From Candidatus Melainabacteria bacterium (GTDB lineage: Bacteria; Cyanobacteriota; Vampirovibrionia; Gastranaerophilales; Gastranaerophilaceae), in assembly GCA_022009935.1 (NCBI GenBank), contig CP091731.1, positions 1,922,001 to 1,986,000 of the forward strand: DNA of 64,000 nucleotides. The letters run 5' to 3'. Under the pieces are notes generated by a model. It worked only from the letters and a program-made list of their open reading frames with translations, searched no databases and was not told where the DNA came from. The position numbers and the translations under genes are program-made. Below, piece after piece: positions 28,500-37,099 of the stretch; the stretch's first letter is position 1; each line of letters starts with the position of its first letter.

Positions 28500-28820
28500 T
28501 TATGCTTTGACTGTCGGGGAGGTAGATTGAATCACTTCCGTTTTTGTTTTTTCTGCTTCCGCCTTTTGTGTTTCCACAGGCTTCGCAGTTTGAAACTTTC
28601 CCGAAATTTCACTCTGAAGTGCGATTACATCAGGTAAATCCATATCGAGAATGTCCTCATAAACGAGAGCTTGTCCGTCAATTTCAGCAAGTTCGGCTAT
28701 TAAAGCGTACGGGATTTCTTCTGAGTTCTTTGCTTTCATCTGTGCTTGAAGTAAATCATTGCCTTTTCCGTTGCGAAGCACAGCAGTTTTTCCAGAGGGT
28801 AATGTAAGTGTTTTTGACAT
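28500..28820 (-). CDS. Tail assembly chaperone (Mu gp41/E-like)
   Basis: 106 residues. SKTLTLPSGKTAVLRNGKGNDLLQAQMKAKNSEEIPYALIAELAEIDGQALVYEDILDMDLPDVIALQSEISG is the Mu gp41-like layout, with a Lys/Glu-rich linker at the end. It lies immediately before the tape measure, the constant place of such chaperones. Confidence 0.75.
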   Translation of the reverse strand: MSKTLTLPSGKTAVLRNGKGNDLLQAQMKAKNSEEIPYALIAELAEIDGQALVYEDILDMDLPDVIALQSEISGKFQTAKPVETQKAEAEKTKTEVIQSTSPTVKA

Positions 28821-28895
28821 AAATTTTATACTCCTTAATTTTTTGCTATTTGAGTTATGATTTAACCCCGTTCAAAAAAGTGTTCAAAAACCGTT

Positions 28896-30318
28896 CTATT
28901 GAATTTTAAGGTGGGGGTGAATATAAATTATCATCCGAGAAGTTTTAAGAGCCTTTAAAAGCCTTCTGTCATTTTTTAATGTTTCATATCTTTTACGAGT
29001 TTTAATTCTTGTTGGCTCGGATGGTGTGGAACAAGCAATTAGAGCAAGTGCTAATGCCCAAAATCTGTCTGCGTGTCCGTTGACTTCAGATGATTCAGCA
29101 TCAAACCGAATATTGCCGGCTTTGGTATAAATCCTTCTTATTGAGTGTAAATCTTCTCGAATGTCGTGATCGTTTGGTATGAATACACTCTTTTCTTCAA
29201 AATTCGTTCTGAGGTTATAAGCCATTTCCTCTTTTGATTTATTGGTAAACATTACGGTTTCAACTCTGTATTTACCGAAATCTCTTTGAGCAGTTTCAGC
29301 GAGTTGCATACCAATACCTGTTGAGTCAATACAGCATCGTCTGAGTTTTGGGTTTTAAAATTTTAGAAATGACTTCATACTGAATATGGAACGGAGTCTT
29401 TTCTAAAATTTCGAGTTTTCTTGTGTATTTTGAATTTTCAAACCGTTCAATACACCAAATAGCGGTTAAGTCTTTTCTTCTTCCAATATCGATTCCGACA
29501 TATAAATCGCCTTTTATATCATCAAGAGATTTTTAAAACATCGGGTATCTCGCAGGTCGAAATCAAATCGTAAGGTAAGAATGCACAAGCCTCATCAATT
29601 GCAATACAGCAGTATTCTTGAAACCACGTGTAGTCATCAAAGCAGTTTTGCATTCTTCATCAAGCCATGCCTGACGTTCTTCTTTTGATGTTGGTCTGCC
29701 GTAGATTTTATCAATCAGACCTTCATCAACTGCAAGATGTATCGGAGTTTTATGATGACTCCATTTGAGCTTACCTTTATTAACCTGTTCTAAGAATTTG
29801 TAATAAAGACAGCTTTGTCCGTTATGGGTTGAGAGTATTCTTAGCGGATACCCCCAAGTGATACAAGGTCGAGCCGCTTTCCATAATTCTTCAGGACTGT
29901 TATGAAAGGCAAATTCATCAAGAACAACTTTTCCACCTTTAGAACGAAAGCCTTTAGGATTTGAAGATAGTGCGTGGATTTTAGTTCCATTTGAAAATTG
30001 AATGACATAGGCTTTGATATCTTTTTCTTTATCTAAAACCTGCTCGCCTAAGTCTTTGGCTGCGATATTAAATAAAGTTGCCCATTGCTTGCAATAATCA
30101 ATGTACTCTCGTGCGGCTGATTCATCTGCTGAAGAAAACCAAACGGCAGGAACTCGCTTATAAACACAATCTCTTACGTCTTCGTATGATTGGACATAAG
30201 TCGCTCCTATTCTTCGAGATTTTTCCCATATTTTTACTTTTGAATTGTCATTTAACCACCGCATCTGATACGGCAGAAAAAATCTATTCTTCTTCGGTTT
30301 CTTCTTCGTAGTCAACAT
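28896..30318 (-). CDS. Terminase large subunit (Mu gp28-like, frameshifted)
   Basis: About 475 residues. ATPase: RRIGATYVQSYED at the Walker A position, FSNGTKIHALSSNPKGFRSKGGKVVLDEFAFH with Walker B and catalytic Glu, and the coupling motif STHN. Nuclease: GDLYVGIDIGRRKDLTAIWCIE, CIDSTGIGMQLAE and a distal Asp region near NGHADRFWALALA. It packages phage DNA into the prohead. Breaks are near 29610, 29530 and 29350. Confidence 0.88.
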
Positions 30319-30736
30319 TTGGGGTTATACCTAAGACTTCTTCTTCAATCTGGGCAATAGTATCAGCCGTTAATCCCCTCAACGTATTGTTTTCTTTCTT
30401 TTTATTTATTGCATCTTCATACTTCTTTGATGTTGTCAACAAAGGAATAAAGCGACACAATGCATTCATTCTCGCAGGATCGATTGTTTCTCCGGCTTTC
30501 ATATCTTCGTCAATACTTCGCATAATTTTTCTTGCGAATTCAAACATTTCTTCATGAAACGACATTTTAGATTTGAGAAACTCTGTGCGTTTTTTATCCC
30601 ACTCGTGTTCTGTTCGCCAAGTATTAACGGTTTTTCTGCTCAGATTGAGTTGTCGTGCAATAACTGCCGCCGGCAAATATTCATAAACAAAAAGTCGTTC
30701 TGCTTCGGGCAATAAATTGTCTTTTTTGTTATACAA
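30284..30736 (-). CDS. Terminase small subunit (DUF1804-like)
   Basis: 150 residues. The N-terminal HTH (AERLFVYEYLPAAVIARQLNLSRKTVNTWRTEHEWDKKR) recognises phage DNA. A central helix pair around FEFARKIMRSIDEDM follows, and the C-terminus is very acidic (VDYEEETEEE). It overlaps the large-subunit start by 35 bases, so the two are co-translated. Mu relatives carry this gene directly upstream of gp28. Confidence 0.8.
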   Translation of the reverse strand: MYNKKDNLLPEAERLFVYEYLPAAVIARQLNLSRKTVNTWRTEHEWDKKRTEFLKSKMSFHEEMFEFARKIMRSIDEDMKAGETIDPARMNALCRFIPLLTTSKKYEDAINKKKENNTLRGLTADTIAQIEEEVLGITPNVDYEEETEEE

Positions 30737-30753
30737 ATTCTGCCTCCAAATTT

Positions 30754-30972
30754 TTAATTTTTTCTGACAGAACTCTTTAATTCTTCAGTAATTTCAGTTA
30801 GTCGTTTGACAGACACAGTCACCTTTTCCATATCAAGATTTTTAATATCTTCATAAGGATTCAAAAGTGAACGAATAAGGATAACCAACCCTGACGCTTC
30901 CGTATCTAAGGTTCGGAAGCGTTTTTTGCTTTCTGCGAGCATTCCTTTTAACTGCAATTTTTCAGGATTCAT
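30754..30972 (-). CDS. Small helical phage protein (gp26-like position)
   Basis: 72 residues from the ATG at 30972, which has GAGAGGTG upstream. MNPEKLQLKGMLAESKKRF, then ASGLVILIRSLLNPYED and VSVKRLTEITEELKSSVRKN. Helical and soluble. The location between the membrane protein and small terminase matches the small genes gp25/gp26 of Mu. Function unknown. Confidence 0.5.
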   Translation of the reverse strand: MNPEKLQLKGMLAESKKRFRTLDTEASGLVILIRSLLNPYEDIKNLDMEKVTVSVKRLTEITEELKSSVRKN

Positions 30973-31217
30973 TAATGCACCTCTCTTTTCAAGATGGGAC
31001 ACCACAGATTGTTGTCAATCTTGCTTTCAATGCGTGAAAGAATTGCTGCGTGATATTGGTTGGTTTCTAACAAGTCTTTCAGAATATCAAAATTGTTCTT
31101 GATAATCTGTTCAAATGCTTTTACTTGGGATTGGTGATATATGTACCAAATCGCAAATATTAAAGCAGGGAATCCGACATTTTCAATAAATGGGGATAGT
31201 TCATTTAAAAATTCCAT
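30972..31217 (-). CDS. Holin-like small membrane protein
   Basis: 81 residues. One N-terminal transmembrane helix (NVGFPALIFAIWYIYHQS) is followed by an amphipathic tail that ends CPILKREVH. This layout is like BhlA/UviB-type holin peptides. It is the first gene of the leftward late arm, apart from the distant amidase, so a lysis role is plausible but not certain. RBS AAGGAG. Confidence 0.5.
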   Translation of the reverse strand: MEFLNELSPFIENVGFPALIFAIWYIYHQSQVKAFEQIIKNNFDILKDLLETNQYHAAILSRIESKIDNNLWCPILKREVH

Positions 31218-31475
31218 AAAACTCCTTAATAGTCTTTATTTATGAGGAAAGAAAGAGTCGCAAGACGGAATTATCCGTCTGCAACCCCGTAATATAGAGG
31301 GTTAGTAAAAGGGGGAGGTATGTATATTTGTAGTTTAACTTTTTTAGAAGTGTCGTTTTCAAATGACAATGTCATAAATATTTTTTTGACAATGTCATTT
31401 GAAATGGCTCATGAACACCGTTTATAGTGAGGATAAAGAAAAACATTTCCCCCTAACAAACGGAGTATTTAATTA
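31218..31475. promoter_or_regulatory. Divergent late control region of phage C
   Basis: The leftward tail/terminase arm and the rightward head arm both start here. Two copies of TGACAATGTCA (31364-31374, 31387-31397), 23 bases centre to centre, lie within a larger inverted repeat (31358-31404) with 18-base arms TTTCAAATGACAATGTCA. A perfect hairpin AGACGGA / TCCGTCT sits at 31263-31280. The paired dyads are good candidates for a Mor/C-type activator or a repressor. No sigma-70 consensus promoter is obvious, fitting activator dependence. Confidence 0.5.
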
Positions 31476-32463
31476 ATGAAATTTTTGAAGTATTTAAGGC
31501 AGGTAAATACCCTCAAGGCAAATTTACCAAAAAGAAATTGCAGAGATTGCAAAAAACTATGATCCAAAATTTTGCGAAGCACCTATTACAATCGACCATC
31601 AACAAAGCGGCCTCTGCTTACGGTTGGGTTGATACCGTAAAAAGCTGATGGTGATAAATTAAAGGTTGCATTTAAAGATGTGCCGGCTGAATTTGAAAAA
31701 GATGTTAACGATGGTAAGTACAAAAGGTGTCTGTTGAATTATACAGAAATCTTGAAGGCAAAGGTGCTTACCTCAAAGCTGTTTCATTCTTGGGAGCAGC
31801 AACACCTCAAGTAAAAGGTCTTGAACCTATTAAATTTATGGAATCGGAATCTGACACTTATGAATTTGAATCAGAAAATGTTGCTGATGAAACTCAAACT
31901 TTTCAGAGGCTGATATTGAAGATTTAAAAAATCAAATTACATCCCTTGAAGAACAAGTTTCCAAATTCAAAGAAAACAACAAAAAAATGGAAACTATCAA
32001 ATCTTTAAAAGAAAAAATCTCGGCTTTAACTGATGAAGTCGCAAGTTTTAAAGAAAAGGCTCAAGGCAAAGAAGAAATCGAAAAAGAATTGCACGAAATT
32101 AAAGTTGCAATTAAAAAAAGAGAATTTGACGAATTTATCGATAAACAAATCGATAAAGGAACATTAGTTCCTGCAAATAAAGAGACCGTACTGTCAGTTC
32201 TTCAGGAATTAGACAATGTACAAAAATTTGGGGAAGACTCGACAGTCGTTTCTGACTTTAAATCTTTTATCGAGTCGCTCCCTCCCCAAATTAAATTCGG
32301 TGAAACTGCCACAAAAGATAAACAGACAGACTCACAAAATGACGATGTTCAAAAATTTGCAAACGCTGATGAAGAATCCTTAGAAATTTTTAAGGAAGCC
32401 AAAGCACTTGCAGAAAAAGAAAAAATCTCGTTTAGAGATGCTCTCTTGAAACTGAATATATAG
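31476..32463 (+). CDS. Mu gpI-like protease/scaffold (frameshifted)
   Basis: About 330 residues. IFEVFKAGKYPQGKFT, APITIDHQQSG, GWVDTVKADGDKL and KVSVELYRNLEGKGAYLKAVSFLGAATPQVKGL form the Mu I-type protease domain. The rest is a coiled-coil scaffold (ITSLEEQVSKFKENN, KISALTDEVASFKEKAQG) with an acidic end. It guides capsid assembly and is then degraded. Breaks lie at the start codon (AAA for AAAA), near 31510, 31600, 31645, 31720 and 31905. Start chosen at ATG after CGGAG. Confidence 0.8.
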
Positions 32464-32464
32464 C

Positions 32465-32519
32465 GAATTTTTTGCAGAGTGCGTAGCGTGAGCGAAGACA
32501 CGTTTAATGCAAAAAATTC
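32465..32519 (+). ncRNA. Long intercistronic hairpin between scaffold and capsid genes
   Basis: Perfect 12-bp arms GAATTTTTTGCA / TGCAAAAAATTC enclose a 31-base segment that can fold again (GTGCG...). It is not followed by a T run, so it is probably not a terminator. An RNA-processing or stability element that favours capsid mRNA is a reasonable guess. Confidence 0.45.
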
Positions 32520-32554
32520 AAGAAAATACCCCTCAAAATACATAAGGAGTTTAA

Positions 32555-33520
32555 ATGGGAAGACTTGAAGAATTACGCATAAATGCGTACCTATCGGAAG
32601 TCGCTCGTGGATATCACAACAATGCTTTTGTTGCTCAAAATTTATTCCCAACGATTTATTCCGAAAAGAAAAAATTGATATCTTTGAATTTAACAAAGAG
32701 GCTTTTAATCTGTATGACACAGAAAGAGCTATCCGAGCAAATTCAAACGTTATCTCGCCACAAGGCTTTAAAAAGCATACTACAACTTTAACTGAACACG
32801 ATTTATCCTATCCGATTGATTATCGAGAAGAACAGGAAGCCGAAAAAGTTAAATTGCAAATTCACGCAACTAATGTTGTAACTGAAGGTTTGCAATTGAA
32901 ACACGAGAAAGCCTGTGCCGATTTAGTCCAAAATCCTGCAAATTATTCAACCGATAATAAGATCTTATTGTCCGGCAAATCTTGTTTTAATTGGAGTACA
33001 TCTGATCCTCAAGGTATAGTTGACGATGCGAAAGATAAAATTTCGGCTAAAATTGCACAAGACCCTAACACAATGGTTATCGGACAAGAGGCTTGGAAAC
33101 TTCTTAGAAGACACCCTCAGCTTAAAGGTTTAATCTCTGATAATCAAAACAAATTAGTTACACTTAACCTCTTAAAGGAAATCTTTGAAGTTGAAAACAT
33201 TTTTTATCGGTAAATCAATCTTTGCGGATAAAGACGGTAATTTTGTGAGAATTTGGCAAGACAACATTGTGCTTGCTTATGTTCCAAACCTCGGCTCTTC
33301 AAGAACAGAATACGATCCGTCATTTGCATATACCGTTCGCAAAAAAGATGCTCTTCAAATTGATGAATATCAAAAAGAAGGAAACAAAGTGAAATATATT
33401 CGTGCAACGGATATTTACACTCCATTCCTCGTTGGAGCTGAAGCAGGTTATTTAATTTCAGGTGTAAACGACCCGAATTACGATCCAAAAGAAGATGTAA
33501 CTCCAACACCTAAAAGGAGG
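32555..33520 (+). CDS. Major capsid protein (frameshifted)
   Basis: About 320 residues after joining. MGRLEELRINAYLSEVARGYHNNAFVAQNLFPTI, YPIDYREEQEAEKVKLQIHATNVVTEGLQLKHEKACADLVQNPANY, DDAKDKISAKIAQDPNTMVIGQEAWKLLRRHPQLK, SIFADKDGNFVRIWQDNIVLAYVP. This is the HK97-fold capsid type of Mu-like phages of gut bacteria. Breaks are near 32680 and 33205; the exact stop before the next RBS (near 33514) is uncertain. RBS AAGGAG at the start. Confidence 0.8.
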
Positions 33521-33526
33521 AATCTA

Positions 33527-33811
33527 ATGGCTAAATATAAAGTTAAGCACACTTCAATTTTGCATAATGGAGACCTTTATAAAGAAGGCTCAATTATCGA
33601 GTTAGATGAAAAGCACGCAACAAAATTGGCAGATTTTGTTGAACGTCTGCCAAATCAAACAACTGCAAAACCCAAAACTCAAACTCAAAATAAAACCCAA
33701 GACAAAAACCAATCTACAAAAACCAATACAAAAACAAAAACCGAAACGCCTGATACATCAAAAGATGACGAAGGCACAGAACAAGACGGAGGTGTAGATA
33801 ATGACAAATAA
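33527..33811 (+). CDS. Small head-region protein with Thr/Lys-rich tail
   Basis: 94 residues from an ATG with RBS AAAAGGAGG. MAKYKVKHTSILHNGDLYKEGSIIELDEKHATKLADFVERL forms a small beta domain, like short phage head-associated proteins. A repetitive Thr/Lys/Gln tail follows, ending GTEQDGGVDNDK. It overlaps the next start. Likely a decoration or connector accessory. Confidence 0.5.
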   Translation: MAKYKVKHTSILHNGDLYKEGSIIELDEKHATKLADFVERLPNQTTAKPKTQTQNKTQDKNQSTKTNTKTKTETPDTSKDDEGTEQDGGVDNDK

Positions 33812-34139
33812 ACATTATAAACCTTTATTGATTGAATCTGTAAAAGCAAATGCCGATTTAATTGAACACAGATTCGTGGGTTTTAACGGTAAACATTGCG
33901 GTGCAGGAGCAAAAGCATTCGGAGTTGTTGATGTTTCAACCGAAAAAGAACAGTTTGCACCTGCTGTCGTATTTGGAATTTTGCTTGTAGAAGCAGGTGG
34001 AACAATTGCTCTTGGCGATGCTATTGCATCAGATGAAAATGGCAAAGCTGTAAAAGCCGAATCTACTGCGATAATTAACGGTTATGCATGTGATGCCGGA
34101 GTCGCAGGGCAAACAATAAGAGTTTTAAGAGGAATCTAA
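33801..34139 (+). CDS. DUF2190 capsid decoration-like protein
   Basis: 112 residues. GKHCGAGAKAFGVVDVSTEKEQFAPAVVFGILLVEAGGTIALGDAIASDENGKAVKAE and NGYACDAGVAGQTIRVLRGI show the DUF2190 pattern (GAxVxxGxxLxSDxxGxA...). Such proteins decorate capsids near the major capsid gene. Frame intact. Confidence 0.78.
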   Translation: MTNKHYKPLLIESVKANADLIEHRFVGFNGKHCGAGAKAFGVVDVSTEKEQFAPAVVFGILLVEAGGTIALGDAIASDENGKAVKAESTAIINGYACDAGVAGQTIRVLRGI

Positions 34140-34143
34140 CACA

Positions 34144-34587
34144 ATGGATTACTGCACGATTGAAGATATAAAAACACAAACATCTACCCCTACGCTTATT
34201 CAGCTTACTTCCGATGATGGGCAAGAAATTATCGATCGTGTTGTTGCCCAAGAGGCTATCCTTTATTCTACTTCGCTCATCAATGGATATTTGAGAGGTC
34301 GATACTCTCTTCCTCTCAATATCCATTTTCCTTTGCTTCGTATTCTTGCAATCGACATTTCAATTTATAGGTTATATGCAAGACGTATGCGAAATGAAAT
34401 GCCTGAAGTAATAGAGACTGCATATAAAAATGCAATCGCAACTCTTAAAGATATTCAAAAAGGCACAATTACACTTGAGTCTGAAAACGATTTATTTGAA
34501 ACATCGGATTTTAGTGTTGCGGAATATAAAACAAATAAAGACATCTTGGATAAATTATTCGGAAAGCAGAGAATGAGTGAATATTGA
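34144..34587 (+). CDS. Mu gp36-like protein (DUF1320)
   Basis: 147 residues. MDYCTIEDIKTQTSTPTLIQLT, DRVVAQEAILYSTSLINGYLRGRYSLPLN, LRILAIDISIYRLYARRMRNEMPE and a final SVAEYKTNKDILDKLFGKQ fit DUF1320, a head-tail connector component. Frame intact. Directly followed by a GC-rich structured segment. Confidence 0.85.
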   Translation: MDYCTIEDIKTQTSTPTLIQLTSDDGQEIIDRVVAQEAILYSTSLINGYLRGRYSLPLNIHFPLLRILAIDISIYRLYARRMRNEMPEVIETAYKNAIATLKDIQKGTITLESENDLFETSDFSVAEYKTNKDILDKLFGKQRMSEY

Positions 34588-34705
34588 ATGCGTGAGCCGT
34601 GTGTGAAACCCGAAACGGCTTGCGATGAGCAAGGCGTTGCAGGGTGCAACCGTTCGATGGCGACGTAGGAACGCAGGACGAGAGTCCGAGTACCACAGGA
34701 GCTTT
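34588..34705 (+). ncRNA. GC-rich structured RNA candidate between gp36 and gp37
   Basis: This 118-base segment is much richer in G and C than its surroundings and non-coding. Possible stems: CGTGAGCCGT / ACGGCTTGCG (10 pairs with two wobbles), alternatively CTTGC / GCAAG around GATGA; GTTGCA / TGCAAC with a GGG loop; GGAC-GAGA-GTCC, a GNRA tetraloop hairpin. The first two stems exclude each other. It starts right after a stop codon and ends before the next RBS. No known ribozyme, intron domain or riboswitch fits. Confidence 0.55.
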
Positions 34706-34710
34706 TATTA

Positions 34711-35122
34711 ATGAATATCCGCAATATTGAAAACTCAATTATTGACAAACTGAAAACAGACTTCCCTGAAGTTTTGGTTGAAGGCTTCCCGGATAAACCA
34801 TCCGAATTTATATTGCTCCACTCAATCGGAGCTTTGCTTGTTCATTATCAGGGCAGTAATTATTCAAATTCACAATCTCTCGGATATATTGTTCAAGACA
34901 ATAAAAAAGAATTTTCAATTACAATCGTAACTCGTAATTTAAGAGCAAATCAGGGTGCTTATGAGTACCTTGATAAAGTTAAAGCGGTTTTAACAGGATT
35001 TCAAGTTGATGAATGCACAAAGTTAATGCCAACAAAAGATTTTTTTCATTTCTGAAAACGGTGGAATTTGGCAGTACGGAATTAATTTCACCTTAAACAC
35101 TACTAATATACAAGATTTTTAA
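34711..35122 (+). CDS. Mu gp37-like tail completion protein (one frameshift)
   Basis: About 137 residues: NIRNIENSIIDKLKTDFPEVLVEGFPDKPSEFILLHSIGALLVHYQGSNY, FSITIVTRNLRANQGAYEYLDKVKAVLTGF, then after a break in T7 near 35045 ISENGGIWQYGINFTLNTTN. Matches gp37 (DUF1834), which sits between gp36 and the sheath in Mu. Confidence 0.8.
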
Positions 35123-35147
35123 TTTTACCCCAAAAGGAGTTTTATAA

Positions 35148-36385
35148 TATGCCTGCAAGTTTTTCTTCATGGTGTTGAGACCATAGAAATTACTAAGGGT
35201 GCAAGAACAATTTCTACAGTAAAAACTGCTGTTGTTGGAATTGTCGGAACTGCACCTATTGATGACGTTGATGATGAGTATAAAACAGTCAACACCCCAA
35301 CATTAATTTTGAATGAAACGGAAGCTGTAAGATATTTCGGCAAACACAAAGCCGGATTTACAATTCCTCAAGCATTGGAAGCAATATTCGACCAAGGTGC
35401 AGGGATTGCGATTGTAATTAATGTTTATAATCCCGATAAACACGAGTCTGTTGAAGATGTAAAAAATATCAGATATTAATGGCGAAATTGATACAACAAC
35501 TGGCAAAAAGAACAGGCATGAAAGCATTTGAAGATTGTTATTCATTGTTTGGATATTATCCAAAAACAATTGTTGCTCCTGTTTTTTGCGAAGACACAGC
35601 AGTAGTTTCTGCGATGAATACAATCTGCAACAAAATAAGAGCGATGGGAATTGTTGACGCTCCTGTCGGTGCTACCGTTCAAGATGTAATTAAAGGTCGT
35701 GGCCCTGAAGGCGAGATTAATTTTAACACATCGTCTGAGCGTATCATTCTTTGTTATCCTCATTTAAAGGTTTATGATCCCGAGTCTGATTCAATCAAAC
35801 TGCAACCATACTCTCAACGACTCGCCGGTGTAATTGCCGCAAAAGATGTCGAGAAAGGTTATCATTGGTCTCCGTCTAATACAGAAATTCAAGGAATTGT
35901 CGGTATTGAAAGACAACTCACTTCAATGATTAATGATCCGACATCTGAAGTTAATGCATTAAACGAAGCCGGAGTTGTAACTGTTTTCAATTCTTACGGC
36001 TCAGGACTTCGAACTTGGGGAAACCGTTCTGCTGCTTATCCAAGTTCAACCCATCCGACTAATTTTATTAACGTCAGACGTACGGCAGATATTCTTCACG
36101 AGTCTGTTGAATATTCAATGTTGCAATTTATGGATTATCCGATAGACAACGGTTTGATTGATTCAATCTGTGAAACGGTAAACCAGTTTATTAGAACTCT
36201 AATCGGTCGTGGTGCTTTGATTGATGGTAAATGCTCATTTAATCAGGATAAAAACCCCTGCAACAGAAATCGCAAACGGACATCTTGTTTTTGATATCGA
36301 ATTTATGCCTCCGACTCCTGCTGAACGTATCACGTTTGAGTCTTTTATCGATATCGAATTGTTGAAGTCATTGGGAGTATCTTAA
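35148..36385 (+). CDS. Tail sheath protein (frameshifted)
   Basis: About 412 residues. Start: MPASFLHGVETIEITKGARTISTVKTAVVGIVGTAP (family HGVE..E...G.R.I..V....G.+GTAP). Middle: GYYPKTIVAPVFCED, KVYDPESDSIKLQPYSQRLAGVIAAKDVEKGYHWSPSN, VTVFNSYGSGLRTWGNRSAAYPS, RRTADILHESVEYS. End: IEFMPPTPAERITFESFIDIELL. The contractile sheath of a myophage. Breaks are near 35165, 35475 and 36250. Confidence 0.9.
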
Positions 36386-36591
36386 TGTATTGCATCGTAA
36401 ACGGTAGAGGCAATTTAGAAGTCCACACCGATTGTGATGACCTTTGCTACACCTGCAAAAACATTTACAAATGCCCTCTCATACAAGCCTTAAGCAAGGA
36501 ATATGTCTTTTTACACTACTCGGATGTCGAGATTAAAGAGTGTGCCTTATTCAAAAAAATAGGAGTTTACCCCATATATGTCAAAAATTGA
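36385..36591 (+). CDS. Small Cys-rich protein between sheath and tube
   Basis: 68 residues starting on the TAATG of the sheath stop. CDDLCYTCKNIYKCP, with a further Cys in KECALF, suggests a small zinc site. Overlaps the tube start. Family unknown; the gene is an insertion into the usual sheath-tube pair. Confidence 0.55.
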   Translation: MYCIVNGRGNLEVHTDCDDLCYTCKNIYKCPLIQALSKEYVFLHYSDVEIKECALFKKIGVYPIYVKN

Positions 36592-37099
36592 AATAAACAA
36601 ATTAACCAATGCCAACATTTATATGAATGGCACAAATTTACTCGGTAGAGCCGAAGAAGTTCAACTGCCGCAAATAAAACACAAAATGGCAGAACATAAA
36701 GCACTTGGTATGGTCGGCTCGGCTGAGTTTTTTGCAGGAATTGATAAACTTGAATGTAAAATCAAATGGAACGCATTATATCCTAATGTTTTACGCACTT
36801 GTGCAAACCCATTTTTAGCCACAATGATTCAAGTTCGTGCCAATCTTGAAACCTACAACGGTGTCGGCAGAATTAAGGAAGTTCCTGCAACAGCTTTTAT
36901 AATCGGAACTTTTAAAGAGTTTCCTCTTGGTAATATAAAACCACACGAAAATGCAGAATATGAAACAACAATGACTGTCACTTACGCAAAACTCATCGTT
37001 GATAAACAAGAAGTCTTTGAAATTGATGTCCTGCAAAATATTTACAAAGTAGGAATGGTTGATATGCTCGCAACATTCAAGAAAAATGTGGGGGCATAG
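36578..37099 (+). CDS. Tail tube protein
   Basis: 173 residues. EINKLTNANIYMNGTNLLGRAEEVQLPQIKHKMAEHKALGMVGSAEFFAGIDKLECKIKWN and VTYAKLIVDKQEVFEIDVLQNIYKVGMVDML match the P2 FII/Mu gpM tube family. Forms the inner tail tube. Intact; the stop overlaps the portal GTG start. Confidence 0.9.
   Translation: MSKIEINKLTNANIYMNGTNLLGRAEEVQLPQIKHKMAEHKALGMVGSAEFFAGIDKLECKIKWNALYPNVLRTCANPFLATMIQVRANLETYNGVGRIKEVPATAFIIGTFKEFPLGNIKPHENAEYETTMTVTYAKLIVDKQEVFEIDVLQNIYKVGMVDMLATFKKNVGA

Noticed and set aside
32018..32030. CTGATGA in the scaffold gene as a third hammerhead
   Set aside because: Lies in a clear coding frame with no GAAAC partner or pairing stems.
34588..34705. Group II intron fragment
   Set aside because: GAGCCGTGTG resembles intron IV/V surroundings, but no domain V hairpin, no boundary GTGYG...AY and no maturase are present.
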